A stretch of DNA of 64,000 nucleotides from Allobosea caraganae (lineage in GTDB: Bacteria > Pseudomonadota > Alphaproteobacteria > Rhizobiales > Beijerinckiaceae), in the NCBI RefSeq assembly GCF_003351345.1, contig NZ_QQTO01000037.1, positions 1-64,000 on the forward strand, in the 5' to 3' direction. Shown here piece after piece: positions 15,586 through 24,080 of this stretch (the first letter of the stretch is position 1; each line of letters starts with the position of its first letter). The notes beneath the pieces were generated by a model, which saw only the letters and a program-made list of their open reading frames with translations, was not told the DNA's origin and did not search any database. A program made the translations under genes and the position numbers.

Positions 15586-16749
15586 ATGCGCATCGTCGAC
15601 GTCCGCGAGATCACCCAGCCGATCGCCTCGCCGATCCGCAACGCCTATATCGATTTCTCGAAGATGACGACGAGCCTCGTCGCCGTGGTCACCGACGTGA
15701 TCAGGGATGGCCGGCGCGTCGTCGGCTACGGCTTCAACTCCAATGGCCGCTACGGCCAGGGCGGCCTGATCCGCGAGCGCTTCGCCGCCCGCCTGCTCGA
15801 AGCCGATCCCAAGAGCCTCATCAACGACGCCGGTGACAATCTCGACCCCGACCGCGCCTGGGCGGCGATGATGACCAACGAGAAGCCGGGCGGCCATGGC
15901 GAGCGCTCGGTCGCCGTCGGCACGCTCGACATGGCGATCTGGGACGCGACGGCGAAGATCGCCGGCAAGCCGCTCTTCCGCCTGCTCGCCGAGCGCCACG
16001 GCCTTCAGGCCAACCCGCGCGTCTTCGTCTACGCCGCCGGCGGCTACTACTATCCCGGCAAGGACGACGACGCGCTGCGCGCCGAGATGCGCAGCTATCT
16101 CGACCGCGGCTACAGCGTCGTGAAGATGAAGATCGGCGGCGCCTCGCTCGCCGAGGATCGCCGCCGCATCGAGGCGGTGCTCAGCGAGATCGGCGGGGAC
16201 GCCCAGCTCGCCGTCGACGCCAACGGCCGCTTCGACCTGGAGACCGCCATCGCCTATGCCAAGGCGCTGCGCGAGTACCCGCTGTTCTGGTACGAGGAGG
16301 CGGGCGACCCGCTCGACTACGCCCTCCAGGCCGCGCTCGCCGAGTTCTATCCGGGGCCGATGGCCACAGGCGAGAACCTGTTCAGCCACCAGGACGCCCG
16401 CAACCTGCTGCGCCATGGCGGCATGCGGCCTGACCGCGACTGGCTCCAGTTCGACTGTGCCCTCTCCTACGGCCTGTGCGAGTACCAGCGCACGCTGGCC
16501 GCGCTGAAGGTCGCCGGCTGGGCCTGGAACCGCTGCGTTCCCCATGGCGGCCACCAGATGTCGCTCAACATCGCGGCCGGCCTCGGCCTGGGCGGCAACG
16601 AGAGCTATCCCGACCTGTTCCAGCCTTATGGCGGCTTCCCCGACACGGTGCGCGTCGAGAACAGCTTCATCACCATGCCCGACCTGCCGGGCATCGGCTT
16701 CGAGGGCAAGAGCGACCTGATCAAGGTGATGCGGGAACTGGCGGAGTAG
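15586..16749 (+). CDS. D(-)-tartrate dehydratase
   Basis: A 387-residue enolase-superfamily enzyme (mandelate racemase subgroup) that dehydrates D-tartrate to oxaloacetate with Mg2+. It is recognised from near-identity, as I recall it, to the characterised Bradyrhizobium enzyme: the start RIVDVREIT, NAYIDFSKMTTSLVAVVTD, YGFNSNGRYGQGGLIRERF and VFVYAAGGYYYPGK. The KxK general-base motif is at K180/K182 and the late catalytic His is in CVPHGGHQMSLN. Length matches the family. It stands alone, with no transporter or regulator in the same direction, and is followed by a palindromic repeat. The product would enter the TCA cycle directly. Confidence 0.92.
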   Translation: MRIVDVREITQPIASPIRNAYIDFSKMTTSLVAVVTDVIRDGRRVVGYGFNSNGRYGQGGLIRERFAARLLEADPKSLINDAGDNLDPDRAWAAMMTNEKPGGHGERSVAVGTLDMAIWDATAKIAGKPLFRLLAERHGLQANPRVFVYAAGGYYYPGKDDDALRAEMRSYLDRGYSVVKMKIGGASLAEDRRRIEAVLSEIGGDAQLAVDANGRFDLETAIAYAKALREYPLFWYEEAGDPLDYALQAALAEFYPGPMATGENLFSHQDARNLLRHGGMRPDRDWLQFDCALSYGLCEYQRTLAALKVAGWAWNRCVPHGGHQMSLNIAAGLGLGGNESYPDLFQPYGGFPDTVRVENSFITMPDLPGIGFEGKSDLIKVMRELAE

Positions 16750-16771
16750 GCGCTCTCCCCTACCGGATGAA

Positions 16772-16929
16772 GCGCGGGGAACCCTCTCCTGTAAGGAGAG
16801 GGCAGGGTGAGGTGTAGGCCAGAACACCAGTAAAACGCATCGAGAGGTGCGGTTAGCTACCGGCAGCAGCGTCCAACGGCCAGCACCGCACCCCTGCCCC
16901 TCTCCTTACAGGAGAGGGGTTCCCCGCGC
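16772..16929. repeat. GCGCGGGGAACCC palindromic repeat, copy 1
   Basis: A 158-base element with ends GCGCGGGGAACCC...GGGTTCCCCGCGC. Each end also carries a CTCTCCTGTAAGGAGAG-type hairpin. A second copy lies at 56577-56732. It fills most of the 316-base gap between tartrate dehydratase and ethylmalonyl-CoA mutase. Confidence 0.8.
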
Positions 16930-17065
16930 CCTTTTCGGCTCCGGACAGATCAAATCAGCTCATTCCATCGTCTGAGAGGGCACCACTCTCCCGCTGGCGT
17001 TATCTTCGCTGCAGTGCAACAATAAGATTGCACGAGCTCGAAGATGGCACGGCAGGGGAGCGGCC

Positions 17066-19075
17066 ATGAACGCGATCGATCCTAGCGGCGGAAGCAAAGT
17101 CCAGCGCGACAAGCCTTTGCCGCGCGACAAGCCTTGGATCTTCCGGACCTATGCCGGCCATTCCGACGCGTCGGAATCGAACAAGCTCTACCGCAACAAC
17201 CTCGCCAAGGGGCAGACCGGCCTCTCCGTCGCCTTCGACCTGCCGACCCAGACCGGCTACGACCCCGACCATGTGCTGGCGCGCGGCGAGGTCGGCAAGG
17301 TTGGCGTGCCCGTGAGCCATCTCGGCGACATGCGCGCGCTGTTCGACCAGATCCCGCTGGCGCAGATGAACACCTCGATGACGATCAACGCGACGGCGGC
17401 CTGGCTGCTCTCGCTCTACATCGCCGTCGCCGACGAGCAGGGCGCCCCGCGCCTGGCGCTGCAGGGCACCACCCAGAACGACCTCGTCAAGGAATACCTC
17501 TCGCGCGGCACCTACGTCTTCCCGCCGCGTCCCTCGATGCAGCTCACCACCGACATCGTCGTGTTCACGGCCCGCGAATTGCCGAAATGGAACCCGACCA
17601 ACGTCTGCTCCTACCATTTGCAGGAGGCCGGCGCCTCGCCGGTGCAGGAGCTCTCCTACGCGCTGGCGACCGCGATCGCGCTGCTCGACTCGATCCGCGC
17701 CCAGCCCGAGGTCAGCGAGGCCGAATTTCCCGGAATCGTCGGGCGCATCTCGTTCTTCGTCAACGCGGGCATGCGCTTCATCACCGAGCTCTGCAAGATG
17801 CGAGCTTTCGTCGATCTCTGGGACGAGATCACGCTGACGCGCTACGGCATCCAGGACGAGGCGATGCGCCGCTTCCGCTATGGCGTGCAGGTCAACTCGC
17901 TCGGCCTGACCGAGCCGCAGCCCGAGAACAACGTCTACCGCATCCTGATCGAGATGCTGGCAGTGACGCTGTCGAAGAAGGCCCGCGCCCGGGCCGTCCA
18001 GCTCCCGGCCTGGAACGAGGCGCTCGGCCTGCCCCGCCCCTTCGACCAGCAATGGTCGCTGCGCATGCAGCAGGTTCTGGCCTACGAGACCGACCTGCTC
18101 GAATTCGGCGACATCTTCGACGGCTCCTCAGCGATCGACGCCAAGGTCGAGGAGCTGAAGACCGCGGCGCTGGAGGAACTGGCGAAGATCGATGCCATGG
18201 GCGGCGCGCTCGCCGCCGTCGAAAGCGGCTACATGAAGCAGGCGCTGGTCGAGAACGGCGCCCGCCGCATCGAGGCGATCGAGCGCGGCGAGCAAGTCGT
18301 CATCGGCGTCAACAAGTTCACGACCAGCGAACCCTCCCCGCTCTCGGCCGGCGAAGGCAATGTCGTCACCGTGCCCGATTCCGTCGAGCTCGAGGCGGTC
18401 GGCCGGCTCAAGGCCTGGCGCTCGCAGCGCGACACGAAGGCGGCGGAAAGCGCGTTGGCGGAGCTGGCGTCCGCGGCGAAGGAAACACGAAACGTCATGC
18501 CGGCCTCGATCGCCTGCGCCAAGGCCGGCGTGACCACCGGCGAATGGGCACAGGCCCTGCGCGAGATCTTTGGCGAGTACCGCGCGCCGACCGGCGTCGA
18601 CACCGGCAAGGCCGGCGACGACCCCGGCCTCGCCACGGTCAAGGCGGCGGTTGCCCGCGCCACCCAAAAGCTCGGCCGGCCGCCGCGCTTCCTCGTCGGC
18701 AAGCCCGGCCTGGACGGGCATTCGAACGGCGCCGAGCAGATCGCCGTGCGCGCCCGCGATGCCGGCATGGCGGTGAACTATGGCGGCATCCGCCAGACGC
18801 CGGAGGAGATCGTCACGCAGGCGCAGGAGACTGAAGCCGACATCATCGGCCTCTCCATCCTGTCGGGCTCGCATCTGCCGCTGGTGCGCGACGTCACCGC
18901 CCGCCTGCGCGTCGCCGGCATGACCATTCCCGTCGTGGTCGGCGGCATCATCCCGCCCGACGACGAGAACGCGCTCAGGAACATGGGCGTGGCGGCGGTC
19001 TACACGCCGAAGGATTTCGCGCTGGATGGGATTATTGCGGATGTCGCGGGATTGGCGGCGAAGGGGAAGGGCTGA
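17066..19075 (+). CDS. ecm: Ethylmalonyl-CoA mutase
   Basis: A 669-residue B12-dependent mutase that converts (2R)-ethylmalonyl-CoA to methylsuccinyl-CoA in the ethylmalonyl-CoA pathway of acetyl-CoA assimilation; the older name is meaA. The substrate domain starts PWIFRTYAGHSDASESN and contains FDLPTQTGYDPDH, NTSMTINATAAW, ALQGTTQNDLVKEY and CSYHLQEAGA. The C-terminal cobalamin domain has the D-x-H-x-x-G motif (LDGHSNG, about residue 550), then LSILSGSH and VVVGGIIP. A single-chain mutase of this length with this N-terminus separates it from methylmalonyl-CoA mutase (two-subunit or about 720 residues). No cobalamin riboswitch is visible upstream. Other pathway genes are not in the window. 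Confidence 0.93.
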   Translation: MNAIDPSGGSKVQRDKPLPRDKPWIFRTYAGHSDASESNKLYRNNLAKGQTGLSVAFDLPTQTGYDPDHVLARGEVGKVGVPVSHLGDMRALFDQIPLAQMNTSMTINATAAWLLSLYIAVADEQGAPRLALQGTTQNDLVKEYLSRGTYVFPPRPSMQLTTDIVVFTARELPKWNPTNVCSYHLQEAGASPVQELSYALATAIALLDSIRAQPEVSEAEFPGIVGRISFFVNAGMRFITELCKMRAFVDLWDEITLTRYGIQDEAMRRFRYGVQVNSLGLTEPQPENNVYRILIEMLAVTLSKKARARAVQLPAWNEALGLPRPFDQQWSLRMQQVLAYETDLLEFGDIFDGSSAIDAKVEELKTAALEELAKIDAMGGALAAVESGYMKQALVENGARRIEAIERGEQVVIGVNKFTTSEPSPLSAGEGNVVTVPDSVELEAVGRLKAWRSQRDTKAAESALAELASAAKETRNVMPASIACAKAGVTTGEWAQALREIFGEYRAPTGVDTGKAGDDPGLATVKAAVARATQKLGRPPRFLVGKPGLDGHSNGAEQIAVRARDAGMAVNYGGIRQTPEEIVTQAQETEADIIGLSILSGSHLPLVRDVTARLRVAGMTIPVVVGGIIPPDDENALRNMGVAAVYTPKDFALDGIIADVAGLAAKGKG

Positions 19076-19087
19076 GCGCGCGTCCTT

Positions 19088-19116
19088 CCTTCTCCCCCGA
19101 GGGCAGAAGGAGAAGG
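19088..19116. terminator. Hairpin between convergent genes
   Basis: CCTTCTCC (19088-19095) and GGAGAAGG (19109-19116) form perfect arms between the stops of ecm and the DnaJ-like gene. It resembles the ends of the repeat at 37016-37170. Confidence 0.45.
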
Positions 19117-19734
19117 CTACACCAGTCCGGAACTCTTCAGCTGCTGATACGCCTTCAGGATCTCCTGCAGCGTACCCTCGCGCGAGCGATCGCCGCCATT
19201 GGCGTCGGGATGGAAGCGCTTCACCAGTTCCTTGTAGCGCGCCTTGATCGCGACGGAATCGGCGTTCTCGTCGAGCCCGAGCGTATCCAGCGCCTTGCGG
19301 GCCAGCACGTTGTGGCGTGGCTCCGGCTTTGCCGCCTGCTGCTCCGTGCGTGCGCCGAAGATGTTGAAGCCGTCCTGCACGTCCGGCCCGGCCTGGCCCC
19401 CAGCGACGCGCCCGCGCTGGGCCATCCGCGCCGCCTTGGAGTTGACGCCGAGCTTCCAGGTCGGCCGATGGCCGATCTCCTCCTGCTTCTGATAGGCGGC
19501 GAGCGCCTCGTCGTTCATGCCGGAAAAGTAGTTGTAGGTCGCGTTATAGGCCTTCACGTGCTCGAGGCAGAACTGGAAGAACTGCCCTTCCCGCCCCCGG
19601 CCCTTGGGCGCGCGAAACTCTCCCGCCCGGGCACAGCCCGGATGGTCGCAGCGCGAGGCATCGCTCTGCACGACCTCTTCCGCTTCGGAAGGGCCGATCC
19701 TGATGCGATCGAAAAGGCGCGAGTTGAAGTTCAT
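19117..19734 (-). CDS. DnaJ-domain protein with N-terminal zinc-site-like region
   Basis: A 205-residue protein. Residues 145-205 form a J domain with LGLDENADSVAIKARYKELV and the HPD tripeptide in KRFHPDANGGD, so it should stimulate an Hsp70 ATPase. The N-terminal part has C-D-H-P-G-C and a later C-L-E-H, which look like a small metal site. This architecture is common as an uncharacterised alphaproteobacterial co-chaperone and lacks the Gly/Phe and Cys-rich domains of true DnaJ. It is divergent from bolA, and such bolA/J-protein pairing is frequent in Hyphomicrobiales (recalled). Confidence 0.85.
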   Translation of the reverse strand: MNFNSRLFDRIRIGPSEAEEVVQSDASRCDHPGCARAGEFRAPKGRGREGQFFQFCLEHVKAYNATYNYFSGMNDEALAAYQKQEEIGHRPTWKLGVNSKAARMAQRGRVAGGQAGPDVQDGFNIFGARTEQQAAKPEPRHNVLARKALDTLGLDENADSVAIKARYKELVKRFHPDANGGDRSREGTLQEILKAYQQLKSSGLV

Positions 19735-19826
19735 GATCGATTGGTTATGAGACGCGGAAGCCGAGCCGGCAAGTCCGCTGCGGAATTGCCGAGCCGACGA
19801 GTGACGATCAGGACCGTGTCGCGATC

Positions 19827-20099
19827 ATGACCACAATGGCTGAAAGAATCACGAAGAAGTTGGAAGAGGCCCTGGCGCCACAGCGGCTGGCCGTAATCGA
19901 TGAATCTCACCAGCATCAGGGCCATGGCGGCTGGCGCGAAGGCGGCGAGACTCACTTCCGCGTTGATATCGTATCGGACGCCTTCGCTGGCAAGAGCCGG
20001 GTCGAGCGTCACCGCATGGTCAACACCATCCTGGCCCAGGAGCTGACTGAGCGGGTCCACGCACTGGCGATTGCCGCCAAGGCACCGGGCGAGGCCTGA
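19827..20099 (+). CDS. BolA-family protein
   Basis: A 90-residue BolA/IbaG protein. Visible are ITKKLEEAL, the ESHQHQGH loop with conserved histidines, GETHFRVDIVSDAFAGKSRVERHRMVN, and the C-terminal RVHALAIAAKAP. These proteins bind [2Fe-2S] clusters with monothiol glutaredoxins and influence iron regulation and the cell envelope. The start is the ATG at 19827 or the in-frame ATG at 19836. It is divergent from the DnaJ-like gene. Confidence 0.92.
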   Translation: MTTMAERITKKLEEALAPQRLAVIDESHQHQGHGGWREGGETHFRVDIVSDAFAGKSRVERHRMVNTILAQELTERVHALAIAAKAPGEA

Positions 20100-20110
20100 T
20101 CATCCCAATG

Positions 20111-20228
20111 AGCCCTCATCCTGAGGAGCCGCGAAAGCGGCGTCTCGAAGGATGCTCCAGGGGGTGCTGTCACCGCGAGCTGGATCATCCTTCGAGACGC
20201 GCCTCCGGCGCTCCTCAGGATGAGGGCT
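20111..20228. repeat. AGCCCTCATCCTGAGGAGC palindromic repeat, copy 1
   Basis: Perfect 19-base ends (20111-20129 and 20210-20228) with an inner perfect pair CGTCTCGAAGGATG/CATCCTTCGAGACG (20141-20154, 20186-20199). It occupies the gap between convergent bolA and the MFS gene. A degenerate relative lies at 48743-48871. Confidence 0.8.
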
Positions 20229-20254
20229 GAGGATCCGAGCAATGTCCCGCGCTC

Positions 20255-21448
20255 TCAGGCTTTGACGACCCGCTCCGGCGTGAGGGCGTAGATCGCCGCC
20301 GGCACCAAGAGCAGCGCCGCGAAGGCCCAGTGCAGGTTGGCGAAGGTCGAGGCCGCGTCGAAGCCAGCCTCCCGCTGCCCCGCGATGAACCAGCCGGAGC
20401 CGGACTGGATCGCCGCCGCGCCAGCGATGAACACGAAGTTCACCGTCGTCATGCCGCGCCCGATCAGGTGGTCGGGGAAGAACTGGCGCGCATGCGCCAT
20501 CAGGATCGCATAGGTGAAGCCGGCCGCGCCGATCAGCGCGAACAGCGCGATCGCCAGCGCCGCCTGCTCGCCGAGCAGCGCAAGCGCGGCGAAGGCGAGC
20601 CCGGTGATCACCGAGCCCCACAGCGCCAGCGGCTTGCCGCGGCCGACCGACTTCTCCAGCCAGCCATAGGCGAAGGCGCCGACGACCATGGCGACCGCCA
20701 TCACCGTCGCGACATGGCCGCTGGTGATCGCGTCGAAGCCGTGCACGTCGGTCATGAACGGCGCGATCCACAGGCCGCGCGCGGTCGCGACGATGGCATA
20801 GCCGGTCAGCGTGATCGGCGCGAGCAGCCAGAGCGGGCGAAGCGCCAGGATGCTGCGCAGCCCCTGCAGCAGGCCCTCTTCCTTGCCGCCAGCCTTGGTG
20901 CTCCGCGGCGGATCGCGCACCAGCGCCGCCGCCAGCAGCGTCGCGGCCAGGAAGCAGCAGGCCATCGCCAACATCGCGCCGCGCCAGCCGAGATGGGCGG
21001 CGGCGATGGCGAGTGGCGCCGCGCCAGCCAGGTTCCCGAGCGAACCCAGCCCGATGAAGACCGAGGTCAGCAGCCCGAAACGCGCCGGCACCTCGTTGCG
21101 GGCGAACAGGAACAGCGAGGACATGAAGATCGGCGCGCAGCCAAGGCCGATCAAGGCCATGGCAAAGGTGCCGGTGAGCGCGCTCGTCGCATAGGCGAAC
21201 AGGAAGGCGCCGACCGAGCCGAGCGCCATCAGCGCCGCCACCGTCCGGCGCGGGCCGAGCCGGTCCAGCGCCCAGCCCACCGGGAACTGCGCCAGCGCAA
21301 AAGCGACGAACCAGGCCGCGCCCAGGAAGCCGAACTCGCGCGGACCGATGCCGAGATCCGCCATCACCGGATTGGCGATGACGCTCAGGAACGACCGGTA
21401 GAAGATCGACAGGATATAGGCCGGCAGCAGCGCCAGAAAGACGATCAC
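20255..21448 (-). CDS. MFS transporter co-transcribed with a thiolase
   Basis: A 397-residue 12-segment carrier. It starts with GTG 25 bases after the thiolase stop, so it is very likely in the same transcript. MFS features include the motif-A-like VGWALDRLGPRRTVAAL after TM2 and a symmetrical second half with YGWLEKSVGRGKPLAL. The substrate is not predictable from sequence; the thiolase partner hints at uptake of a carboxylic acid that is metabolised as its CoA thioester (inference). Confidence 0.82.
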   Translation of the reverse strand: MIVFLALLPAYILSIFYRSFLSVIANPVMADLGIGPREFGFLGAAWFVAFALAQFPVGWALDRLGPRRTVAALMALGSVGAFLFAYATSALTGTFAMALIGLGCAPIFMSSLFLFARNEVPARFGLLTSVFIGLGSLGNLAGAAPLAIAAAHLGWRGAMLAMACCFLAATLLAAALVRDPPRSTKAGGKEEGLLQGLRSILALRPLWLLAPITLTGYAIVATARGLWIAPFMTDVHGFDAITSGHVATVMAVAMVVGAFAYGWLEKSVGRGKPLALWGSVITGLAFAALALLGEQAALAIALFALIGAAGFTYAILMAHARQFFPDHLIGRGMTTVNFVFIAGAAAIQSGSGWFIAGQREAGFDAASTFANLHWAFAALLLVPAAIYALTPERVVKA

Positions 21449-21472
21449 AGGGAAAGGGTCACGTGCAGGCGC

Positions 21473-22642
21473 CTACCTGATCCGCTCGAGCACCGAGACG
21501 TAGTTCGCCACGGCAGCCCCGCCCATGTTGAAGATGCCGCCGAGGCGGGCATCGCTGACCTGCATCCCCTCCGGCGCCTCGCCGGTGAGCTGCATGGCGG
21601 AGAGCACGTGCATGGAGACGCCGGTCGCGCCGATCGGGTGGCCCTTGGCCTTGAGGCCGCCGGAGACGTTGACCGGCAGCTTGCCGTCCTTCTGCGTCCA
21701 GCCTTCCTTGATGGCCCGCGCCCCGTCGCCTTCCCGGGTCAGGCCCATCGCCTCGTATTCGATCAGCTCGGCGATGGTGAAGCAGTCATGCGTCTCGACG
21801 AAGGAGAGGTCCTCCAGCACGACGCCGGCAGCGGCCAGGGCCTTCTGCCAGGCGAGCGCTCCGCCCTCGAACTTCAGGATGTCGCGCTTCGACATCGGCA
21901 GGAAGTCCTGGACATGGGCCATGCCGCGGAAGCCGACGGCGCGGCGCATCGAGAGCGCGGTCTCCTCGTCGGCCAGCACCAGCGCGGCGGCGCCGTCCGA
22001 GACCAGCGAGCAGTCGGTGCGCTTCAGCGGGCCGGCGACGAAGGGGTTCTTCTCGCTCTCCTCGCGGCAGAAGGCATAGCCGAGATCCTTGCGCATCTGG
22101 GCATAGGGGTTCTCGACGCCGTTCTTGTGGTTCTTGGCCGCGATCATCGCGAGCGCATCGGACTGGTCGCCATGGCGCTGGAAATAGGCGGCGGCGATAT
22201 TGCCGAAGACGCCGGCGAACCCGGCCGGGGTGTCGCCATCCTCCGGCAGGTAGGAGGCTTTCAGCAGGAACTTGCCGATATCGGCGGAGGGCGTCTTGGT
22301 CATTTGCTCGACGCCGACGACGAGCACGATCTTGGCGGCGCCGGCCTTGATGGCGCGCACGCCCTGATGCACCGCGGCCGAGCCGGTGGCGCAGGCATTC
22401 TCGACCCGCGTCGTCGGCTTGAAGCGCAGCGCCGGATCGGCCTGGAGCACGAGCGAGGCGGTGAAGTCCTGAGCGGAGAAGCCCGCGTTGTAATGGCCGA
22501 GCACGATCTCGTCGACCTGGTCGGCGGTGATGCCGGCATCGACCAGCGCCTCGGTCGCCACCTTGACGATCAGGCTCTCGACGGTCTCCGCATCCTGCTT
22601 GCCGAACGGCGTATGGGCCCAGCCGACGATCGCAGCGCTCAT
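21473..22642 (-). CDS. Thiolase family protein (SCP-x/acetyl-CoA acetyltransferase type)
   Basis: A 389-residue thiolase-superfamily enzyme. The nucleophile is C84 in VENACATGS, with HDCFTIAE and GGLKAKGHPIGATG toward the C-terminus. The C-terminal block lacks the usual second active Cys pattern (CxG) of biosynthetic thiolases and resembles the lipid-transfer/SCP-x thiolase branch, which cleaves 3-oxoacyl-CoA of branched or steroid-like acids. I chose ATG 22642 (GGAG upstream) over an upstream in-frame ATG at 22657. The MFS transporter follows in the same transcript. Confidence 0.86.
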   Translation of the reverse strand: MSAAIVGWAHTPFGKQDAETVESLIVKVATEALVDAGITADQVDEIVLGHYNAGFSAQDFTASLVLQADPALRFKPTTRVENACATGSAAVHQGVRAIKAGAAKIVLVVGVEQMTKTPSADIGKFLLKASYLPEDGDTPAGFAGVFGNIAAAYFQRHGDQSDALAMIAAKNHKNGVENPYAQMRKDLGYAFCREESEKNPFVAGPLKRTDCSLVSDGAAALVLADEETALSMRRAVGFRGMAHVQDFLPMSKRDILKFEGGALAWQKALAAAGVVLEDLSFVETHDCFTIAELIEYEAMGLTREGDGARAIKEGWTQKDGKLPVNVSGGLKAKGHPIGATGVSMHVLSAMQLTGEAPEGMQVSDARLGGIFNMGGAAVANYVSVLERIR

Positions 22643-22778
22643 GGCGTTTCTCCGCATTCTGTGTGCTTACACGTTACTTGCCCCCGCCGCCGCCATCCCG
22701 CAAGCCGGCAGTCGCGCATTACGGCAGTGCGCGGATGAGGGCAGCTACGCCGGATGGCTCCATCGATACCTCAACGGC

Positions 22779-22825
22779 ACAAAATGTCTCCTATAGTTGA
22801 CAAAATGTGCTTCCTAGGTTACATA
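22779..22825 (+). promoter_or_regulatory. Promoter and direct-repeat operator of the RelE-like/HTH toxin-antitoxin operon
   Basis: -35 TTGACA (22797-22802) and -10 TACATA (22820-22825) with a 17-base spacer; the ATG follows at 22831. Two imperfect 21-base direct repeats, ACAAAATGTCTCCTATAGTT and ACAAAATGTGCTTCCTAGGTT, cover 22780-22820 and are likely binding sites for the antitoxin. Confidence 0.6.
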
Positions 22826-22830
22826 ATGCC

Positions 22831-23130
22831 ATGATCACGATCCGCGAAACCAAGGAGTTCAGCTCGTGGTTGGACAAGCTTCGCGATGAGCGCGCCAGAG
22901 CCCGGATCGCCAATCGGATCGCTCGGCTCGGTGCCGGCAATCCCGGCGACATCAAGCCGATCGGCGAGGGCTTGAGTGAATTGCGGGTCGATTACGGCCC
23001 CGGCTACCGGGTCTATCTGGCCCAGAAGGGTTCTGTGCTGATCATCCTCCTGTGCGGTGGAGACAAGCGTACTCAGGAGGCCGATATCCGCAAGGCAAAA
23101 GAGTTGGCGCGGCAATACGAGGAGACATGA
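22831..23130 (+). CDS. RelE/HigB-like toxin (phage Gp49-like family)
   Basis: A 99-residue RelE-fold toxin of the 'addiction module killer protein' type: ITIRETKEFSSWLDKL, then ARIANRIARLGAGNPGDIKPIGEGLSELR, YGPGYRVYLAQKG and LLCGGDKRTQEADIRKAKEL. These are ribosome-dependent or free mRNA interferases in characterised relatives. The toxin precedes its antitoxin, as in higBA, and its stop overlaps the antitoxin ATG by four bases (ATGA). The -10 box ends five bases before the start codon, suggesting a leaderless message. Confidence 0.88.
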   Translation: MITIRETKEFSSWLDKLRDERARARIANRIARLGAGNPGDIKPIGEGLSELRVDYGPGYRVYLAQKGSVLIILLCGGDKRTQEADIRKAKELARQYEET

Positions 23131-23435
23131 CGATGCCTCTGGAAACCAGGGAATTCGACCCGACCCGCTACCTGACCAGCGATACGGCGATCGAGGAGTA
23201 CCTCGCCGCGACCTTCGAGGATGGCACCTCGGCCGAGATCGCGGATGCGCTCGGCGTCGTCGCGCGCGCTCGCGGCATGACCGATCTGGCGAAGGATACC
23301 GGCCTGTCGCGCCAGGCGCTCTACAAGGCGCTCAGCAAGGAAGCCAACCCGGAATTCGCCACAATCCTGAAAGTGATTGAGGCGCTCGGCTACAGATTGT
23401 CGGTCGTCCGCGCCGGCCACGACAAAGCCGCGTAG
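23127..23435 (+). CDS. HTH antitoxin of the RelE-like module
   Basis: A 102-residue 'addiction module antidote' protein. It has MPLETREFDPTRYLTSDTAIEEYL, then a helix-turn-helix (GMTDLAKDTGLSRQALYKAL) and NPEFATILKVIEALGYRLSV. It should bind the toxin and repress the operon through the direct repeats upstream. The ATG at 23127 overlaps the toxin stop (ATGA), so translation is coupled. Its stop is only 24 bases from the stop of the facing higA gene. Confidence 0.9.
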   Translation: MTMPLETREFDPTRYLTSDTAIEEYLAATFEDGTSAEIADALGVVARARGMTDLAKDTGLSRQALYKALSKEANPEFATILKVIEALGYRLSVVRAGHDKAA

Positions 23436-23459
23436 GACGCGGATTTGTGAATCTCCGGC

Positions 23460-23771
23460 CTATGCCGCCGTCAGCGTCGGGATGTTGGAAACATCCACCT
23501 CGCGCTCGGCGTGCCACGTATCGAACGCGCCCTGCATGCGCACCCATAGCCCCGCGCCATTGCCGAACAGCTTGCCGAGCCGAACCGCGACGGCGGGCGA
23601 GACAGGCTTGGTCTCGGACAGGATGTCATGGAGGTGCTGGCGCGAGATGCCGAGCAGGCGCGCGATCTCGGCCTTCGGCTTGCCCGTAGCGGGAATGATA
23701 TCCTCACGCAGCAGCGCGCCCGGGTGGGTCGGGCAACGATCCTTCAAACGAGTGGCGGAGTATTCGATCAT
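23460..23771 (-). CDS. higA: HigA-family antitoxin
   Basis: A 103-residue XRE-type antitoxin. It begins with the classical HPGALLREDIIPATGK segment, followed by the helix-turn-helix EIARLLGISRQHLHDILSE and the VAVRLGKLFGNGAGLWVRMQ region typical of HigA. It lies downstream of higB with a 24-base gap, the normal higBA order, and faces the neighbouring RelE-like module tail to tail. Confidence 0.93.
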   Translation of the reverse strand: MIEYSATRLKDRCPTHPGALLREDIIPATGKPKAEIARLLGISRQHLHDILSETKPVSPAVAVRLGKLFGNGAGLWVRMQGAFDTWHAEREVDVSNIPTLTAA

Positions 23772-23795
23772 GGCATGCTCCTGGCGGAGAATCTG

Positions 23796-24074
23796 TCAGT
23801 GGTATTGCTCGAAGTCGATGCGATAGGCGTCTCCGTCCTCGAACTCGAACGTGATGCACCAAGGGCCGTTCACGTGAACGGTGTAGCGCGTCGGGTCGAA
23901 GCCGCGCAGGCTGTGGAAATCGAAGCCCGGAAGGTTCATGTCTTCAGGGCGAACAGCGGTCTCCAGTGCATCCAGCCGACGCAGGACGCGGCCGTGCAGC
24001 TTCTTGTCGATCTTCGACGTGCGGCCTATCGACCAGAGATCGGCAAGAGGCTTGCTGCGGAAGCTTTTCAGCAT
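23796..24074 (-). CDS. higB: HigB-family mRNA interferase toxin
   Basis: A 92-residue RelE-superfamily toxin of the HigB branch: IGRTSKIDKKLHGRVLRRLD, ALETAVRPEDMNLPGFDFHSLRG, FDPTRYTVHVNGPWCITFEF and DAYRIDFEQYH, ending in the conserved aromatic/His tail needed for ribosome-dependent cleavage in relatives. The start codon lies seven bases after the -10 box and no ribosome binding site is visible, so the transcript may be leaderless. Confidence 0.92.
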   Translation of the reverse strand: MLKSFRSKPLADLWSIGRTSKIDKKLHGRVLRRLDALETAVRPEDMNLPGFDFHSLRGFDPTRYTVHVNGPWCITFEFEDGDAYRIDFEQYH

Positions 24075-24080
24075 GGACTA

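Noticed and set aside
16750-17065. Cobalamin riboswitch upstream of ethylmalonyl-CoA mutase
   Set aside because: The gap is almost filled by a dispersed palindromic repeat that also occurs after uxuB; no B12-box-like sequence was seen.
20330-22738. An 802-codon plus-strand frame opposite the MFS and thiolase genes
   Set aside because: Composition is His/Arg/Glu-rich and repetitive; both genes beneath it have full family motifs.
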